A DNA stretch of 34,659 nucleotides from Candidatus Acetothermia bacterium (GTDB lineage Bacteria; Bipolaricaulota; Bipolaricaulia; RBG-16-55-9), in assembly GCA_016201405.1 (NCBI GenBank), contig JACQCZ010000002.1, forward strand, positions 1-34,659, in the 5' to 3' direction. A model generated the notes under the pieces. That model had not been told where the DNA came from and did not search any database. It saw nothing but the letters and a program-made list of their open reading frames with translations. Made by a program: the position numbers and the translations under genes. Of this stretch, positions 32,523-34,659 are shown one piece after another; the stretch's first letter is position 1, and every line of letters begins with the position of its first letter.

Positions 32523-33791
32523 ATGCGTCCGATGTTAATCTCAAAATCAGCCGCCCGCCGTTACATTCTTGGCCGGCAAGGATTGTGGCCTGGGCGGCGT
32601 TGGGTCGGCAAAACCGGTGTAGCTCCAGCATTGCGCTATATCGAATCCCTTCAAATGGACCCGCTCGATGTGATCGGGCGCAGTCACGACCTGGCTCTTT
32701 GGGGCCGCGTTCTGGATTACGATCCAAAATACCTTGACGCCGCGATGTACGAGGAGCGCCTCTTCTTCGAATATGGCGGCAATCTGCGAATTTACCCTAT
32801 GGAGGAGCTCCCCTATTGGCGCGTCGCCATGCGCCGCAAGGCAAAGATGGAGCGCTGGGCAAATTTTTCCAAAGAGCACCGTGCAACCTTGAAGGCAGTC
32901 AAATCTGCGCTGCGCGAGCGCGGACCTCTGGGCAACCGAGACTTTGACGGGCTGACTCGTCTCAAAAATTATCGAGGTCGCAAAGAGAGCTCACTTGCCC
33001 TTTACTACCTCTGGCTGGCCGGAGAGCTGATGGTGCACCATCGCCTTCGCTTTGAGCGGATCTATGATTTTCTGGAAAAGATTGCTCCTGCCTCTCTCCA
33101 GCACGTAGCGAAGGTCAGCGACTCCGAGCGCTTCTTCTCCAGAAAGGCATTTGCGTTTCGAGGTCTCTGCACGGCCAAAAGCTGGGCAAAGACTACTTCT
33201 TTCTTTCTTGAGCGCAAGATCAGTAGTCCTGAAGCGCACAGATGGCTGACTCAGATGATCTCAGCAGGCGAAGTTGTTAGTGTCGCTGTTGAAGGTGAAA
33301 AGGAGCCATATTATCTGCTCGTTGATGACGTTAGTTTGCTTGAAGCCGTGGTTGATGGCCATGTGCCAAAGGTGTGGCAACCTCTTGAGACAACGACAGA
33401 GGAAGAGGTGCTCTTTCTAGCACCCCTCGAGACTGTTATTGCGCATGGACGAGCGAAGTCACTCTTTGATTTTGACTACATCTGGGAGGTCTATAAACCA
33501 GCGGCCAAGCGGCGCTGGGGTTACTATACTGTGCCGACTCTTTATGGAGAGCAGCTGGTGGCAAGGCTTGATCCGATGCTGGACAGCAACTCAGATACAA
33601 TGGTGATCAAAGCCCTCTGGCTAGAGAACGAGGCGACAGGCAAAGATGTTGGCTTCATCGAGGCATTGGGACGAGGTCTCACGCGTCTGGCACAATTCGT
33701 GGAGGCACGAAGAGTTGATGTCTCCGCGATCAAACCGGCCAAGTTTCGAAAAGAACTTCAGACCAGCATTGCGGCGTCCATGGCGAGATAA
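32523..33791 (+). CDS. YcaQ-like winged-helix DNA glycosylase
   Basis: 422 residues, normal for the HTH_42/YcaQ (AlkX) family. ATG at 32523; an ATG at 32532 is an alternative, and the ribosome site is weak. The family motif QxD is present as Q44-M45-D46 in SLQMDPLDVIGRSHDLALW, with H55 close by, in the region that in YcaQ positions water for base excision. A winged-helix array (about 130-310) and the C-terminal DxRW/PTLYGEQLVARLDP region follow. Characterised members unhook DNA interstrand crosslinks or remove bulky N7-alkylpurines. Cytoplasmic DNA repair is the likely role. It converges with the GNAT gene. Confidence 0.85.
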   Translation: MRPMLISKSAARRYILGRQGLWPGRRWVGKTGVAPALRYIESLQMDPLDVIGRSHDLALWGRVLDYDPKYLDAAMYEERLFFEYGGNLRIYPMEELPYWRVAMRRKAKMERWANFSKEHRATLKAVKSALRERGPLGNRDFDGLTRLKNYRGRKESSLALYYLWLAGELMVHHRLRFERIYDFLEKIAPASLQHVAKVSDSERFFSRKAFAFRGLCTAKSWAKTTSFFLERKISSPEAHRWLTQMISAGEVVSVAVEGEKEPYYLLVDDVSLLEAVVDGHVPKVWQPLETTTEEEVLFLAPLETVIAHGRAKSLFDFDYIWEVYKPAAKRRWGYYTVPTLYGEQLVARLDPMLDSNSDTMVIKALWLENEATGKDVGFIEALGRGLTRLAQFVEARRVDVSAIKPAKFRKELQTSIAASMAR

Positions 33792-33847
33792 TGAGCGTCG
33801 GGACAAGAAATTTGTCGTTATGCATTAGTCTTCAGTTTAGTTGACCT

Positions 33848-33881
33848 TAAAGAGGGGCTGGCACTGACCAGCCCCTCTTTA
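33848..33881. terminator. Bidirectional intrinsic terminator
   Basis: AAAGAGGGGCTGG (33849-33861) and CCAGCCCCTCTTT (33868-33880) are perfectly complementary, extended by a T-A pair to 14 bp, with a six-base loop. T and A runs flank both sides. It sits between convergent genes and serves both. Confidence 0.9.
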
Positions 33882-33901
33882 TTCAAATTCTTCAACAATA
33901 A

Positions 33902-34471
33902 TTAGAGTCTTCTTGTTGCTTGACTGAAGTAATCTTCATCTAGGATCTCCCAGAGGATGCAGTCCTGCCAGCGCCCCTCTCGCCAGCGCTTCTTCTTTAA
34001 GATCCCAATCTGTCTGTAGCCTGATTTCTCAAGGCAACGAGCGCTTCCTTTATTCTCTACAAAACATTCACTTTCGAGACGATGGAGCCCCATCTGCTCA
34101 AATGCATAGCGGGTCCGGGTCTGCATGATATCTGTCCCGTAGCCTTTCCCCCAGGCCGATTTCTCCCCAATCATCGTTCCGCTGATGGCGCGGCGTCCTT
34201 GCCAGTCGATCTTCATCAATCCGGTCACGCCGATATGACGACCTGACTCATCATGGACTGCCCAGTGCAGTTCATCCTTGCTCTCAGCGACGCGGTCGAA
34301 CCACTTCTCCTCTTGAAGGCGTGAGAGGGGGAAGACGCTGGATGTGTAGCGAACCACCTCTGGGTCATTGAACCAGTTGACGATGTTCTCCAGATGAAGG
34401 GCTTTATCCAGAGGGACGAATTGGATTCGCTCTCCCCGGATGCCAATGGCGCTCTTTCTCGATGAATCCAT
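33902..34471 (-). CDS. GNAT acetyltransferase (RimJ/RimL type)
   Basis: 189 residues; ATG at 34469-34471 with AGGAGG 9 bases upstream. The acetyl-CoA loop is GKGYGTDIMQ, preceded by ISGTMIGEKSAWG and followed by MGLHRLESECFVENKGSARCLEKSGY, the Acetyltransf_3 signature. Family members acetylate N-terminal amines of ribosomal proteins or small molecules such as spermidine and antibiotics. No antibiotic-specific motif is visible. Cytoplasmic. It faces the YcaQ-like gene across the terminator. Confidence 0.88.
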   Translation of the reverse strand: MDSSRKSAIGIRGERIQFVPLDKALHLENIVNWFNDPEVVRYTSSVFPLSRLQEEKWFDRVAESKDELHWAVHDESGRHIGVTGLMKIDWQGRRAISGTMIGEKSAWGKGYGTDIMQTRTRYAFEQMGLHRLESECFVENKGSARCLEKSGYRQIGILKKKRWREGRWQDCILWEILDEDYFSQATRRL

Positions 34472-34541
34472 TGTAAGACCTCCTTCTCTCAGATTTGATC
34501 TTGCTTCAATCCGATATGACAGGGGCGTGCACCCCTAGAAC

Positions 34542-34562
34542 TGTACCAGTCAAAAGTAGAGA
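34542..34562 (+). repeat. Terminal inverted repeat (left) of an IS3-family element
   Basis: Begins TGTACCA and ends GTAGAGA; 16 of 21 positions match the reverse complement of 101-121. It lies 30 bases before the OrfA start codon. Confidence 0.6.
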
Positions 34563-34591
34563 ATCGGCGGATCAAGGAAGGAGCCAAGCAG

Positions 34592-34659
34592 ATGAAGAAG
34601 AGCCGATTCAGCGAGCAGCAAGTGGTACAGATCTTGGCAGCAGGGGATCAGGGAGAGAA
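34592..34659 (+). CDS. Partial IS3-family transposase OrfA (N-terminal end)
   Basis: ATG at 34592 with AAGGAAGGAG about 8 bases upstream. The 22 visible codons begin MKKSRFSEQQVVQILAAG, the opening of the IS3-type OrfA helix-turn-helix (family pattern RFTEEQIxxILKE). OrfA binds the inverted repeats and is normally joined to the OrfB catalytic subunit by a programmed -1 frameshift, which is beyond the window. The reading frame runs off the edge. Confidence 0.85.
   Translation, partial: MKKSRFSEQQVVQILAAGDQGE

Larger units (their letters stand above)
34542..34659 (+). mobile_element. Left end of an IS3-family insertion sequence
   Basis: Inverted repeat followed by the OrfA start. The element continues past the window edge, so its length, group and completeness cannot be seen. 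Same orientation as the remnant at the left edge. Confidence 0.75.

Overview
The window reads as chromosomal DNA of an uncultured, diderm-like bacterium. Most genes have a strong AAGGAGG-type ribosome binding site, GTG and TTG starts are common, and many products carry Sec signal peptides, one of them a lipobox. Several secreted proteins end in a C-terminal FlgD-like beta module. I cannot assign a phylum from sequence alone. Both edges lie inside IS3-family sequence: the 21-bp inverted repeat at 101-121 matches the one at 34542-34562 at 16 of 21 positions. The stretch may therefore be bounded by two copies of one element.

Layout. 1-1760: an IS right end that truncates a DUF1579-like gene, then a leftward operon of two antibiotic-monooxygenase-fold proteins and a DinB-like protein. 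2041-4317: a large secreted protein with a dockerin-like segment and FlgD-like tail. 4836-7223: a second DinB-like gene and a secreted collagen-like protein ending in an S74 self-cleaving chaperone. 7400-7907: a BrnT/BrnA toxin-antitoxin pair. 8052-13079: a leftward set of secreted proteins, namely a HELLH metallopeptidase-like protein, a frameshifted paralogue and an intact lipoprotein paralogue. 13368-14020: a VOC enzyme with a coupled micro-ORF. 14506-20632: a signalling operon of hybrid histidine kinase, HPt, response-regulator/nucleotide cyclase and cyclic-nucleotide-binding protein. 20991-25723: housekeeping and accessory genes (NTF2-like secreted protein, proline-iminopeptidase-like hydrolase, Amt transporter, unknown Cys-motif protein, methyltransferase). 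25778-26024: a gene-poor stretch that folds into many perfect helices and looks like an undescribed regulatory RNA. 26145-27177: a small unknown protein and a HigB/HigA pair. 27296-29041: typA, with an unusual leader and a premature amber stop. 29221-32450: two more secreted proteins with the dockerin-like plus FlgD-like ending. 32523-34471: a YcaQ-like glycosylase and a GNAT acetyltransferase that converge on a perfect bidirectional terminator.

How the genes work together. The clearest multi-gene system is the phosphorelay operon: kinase to HPt to REC-cyclase, with a cNMP-binding protein as probable reader of the second messenger. The three proteins sharing the dockerin-like plus FlgD-like ending look like one export or surface-attachment class. 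The strongest candidates for new biology are the structured RNA at 25813-26024 and the typA leader, where a terminator-shaped hairpin also holds the ribosome binding site.
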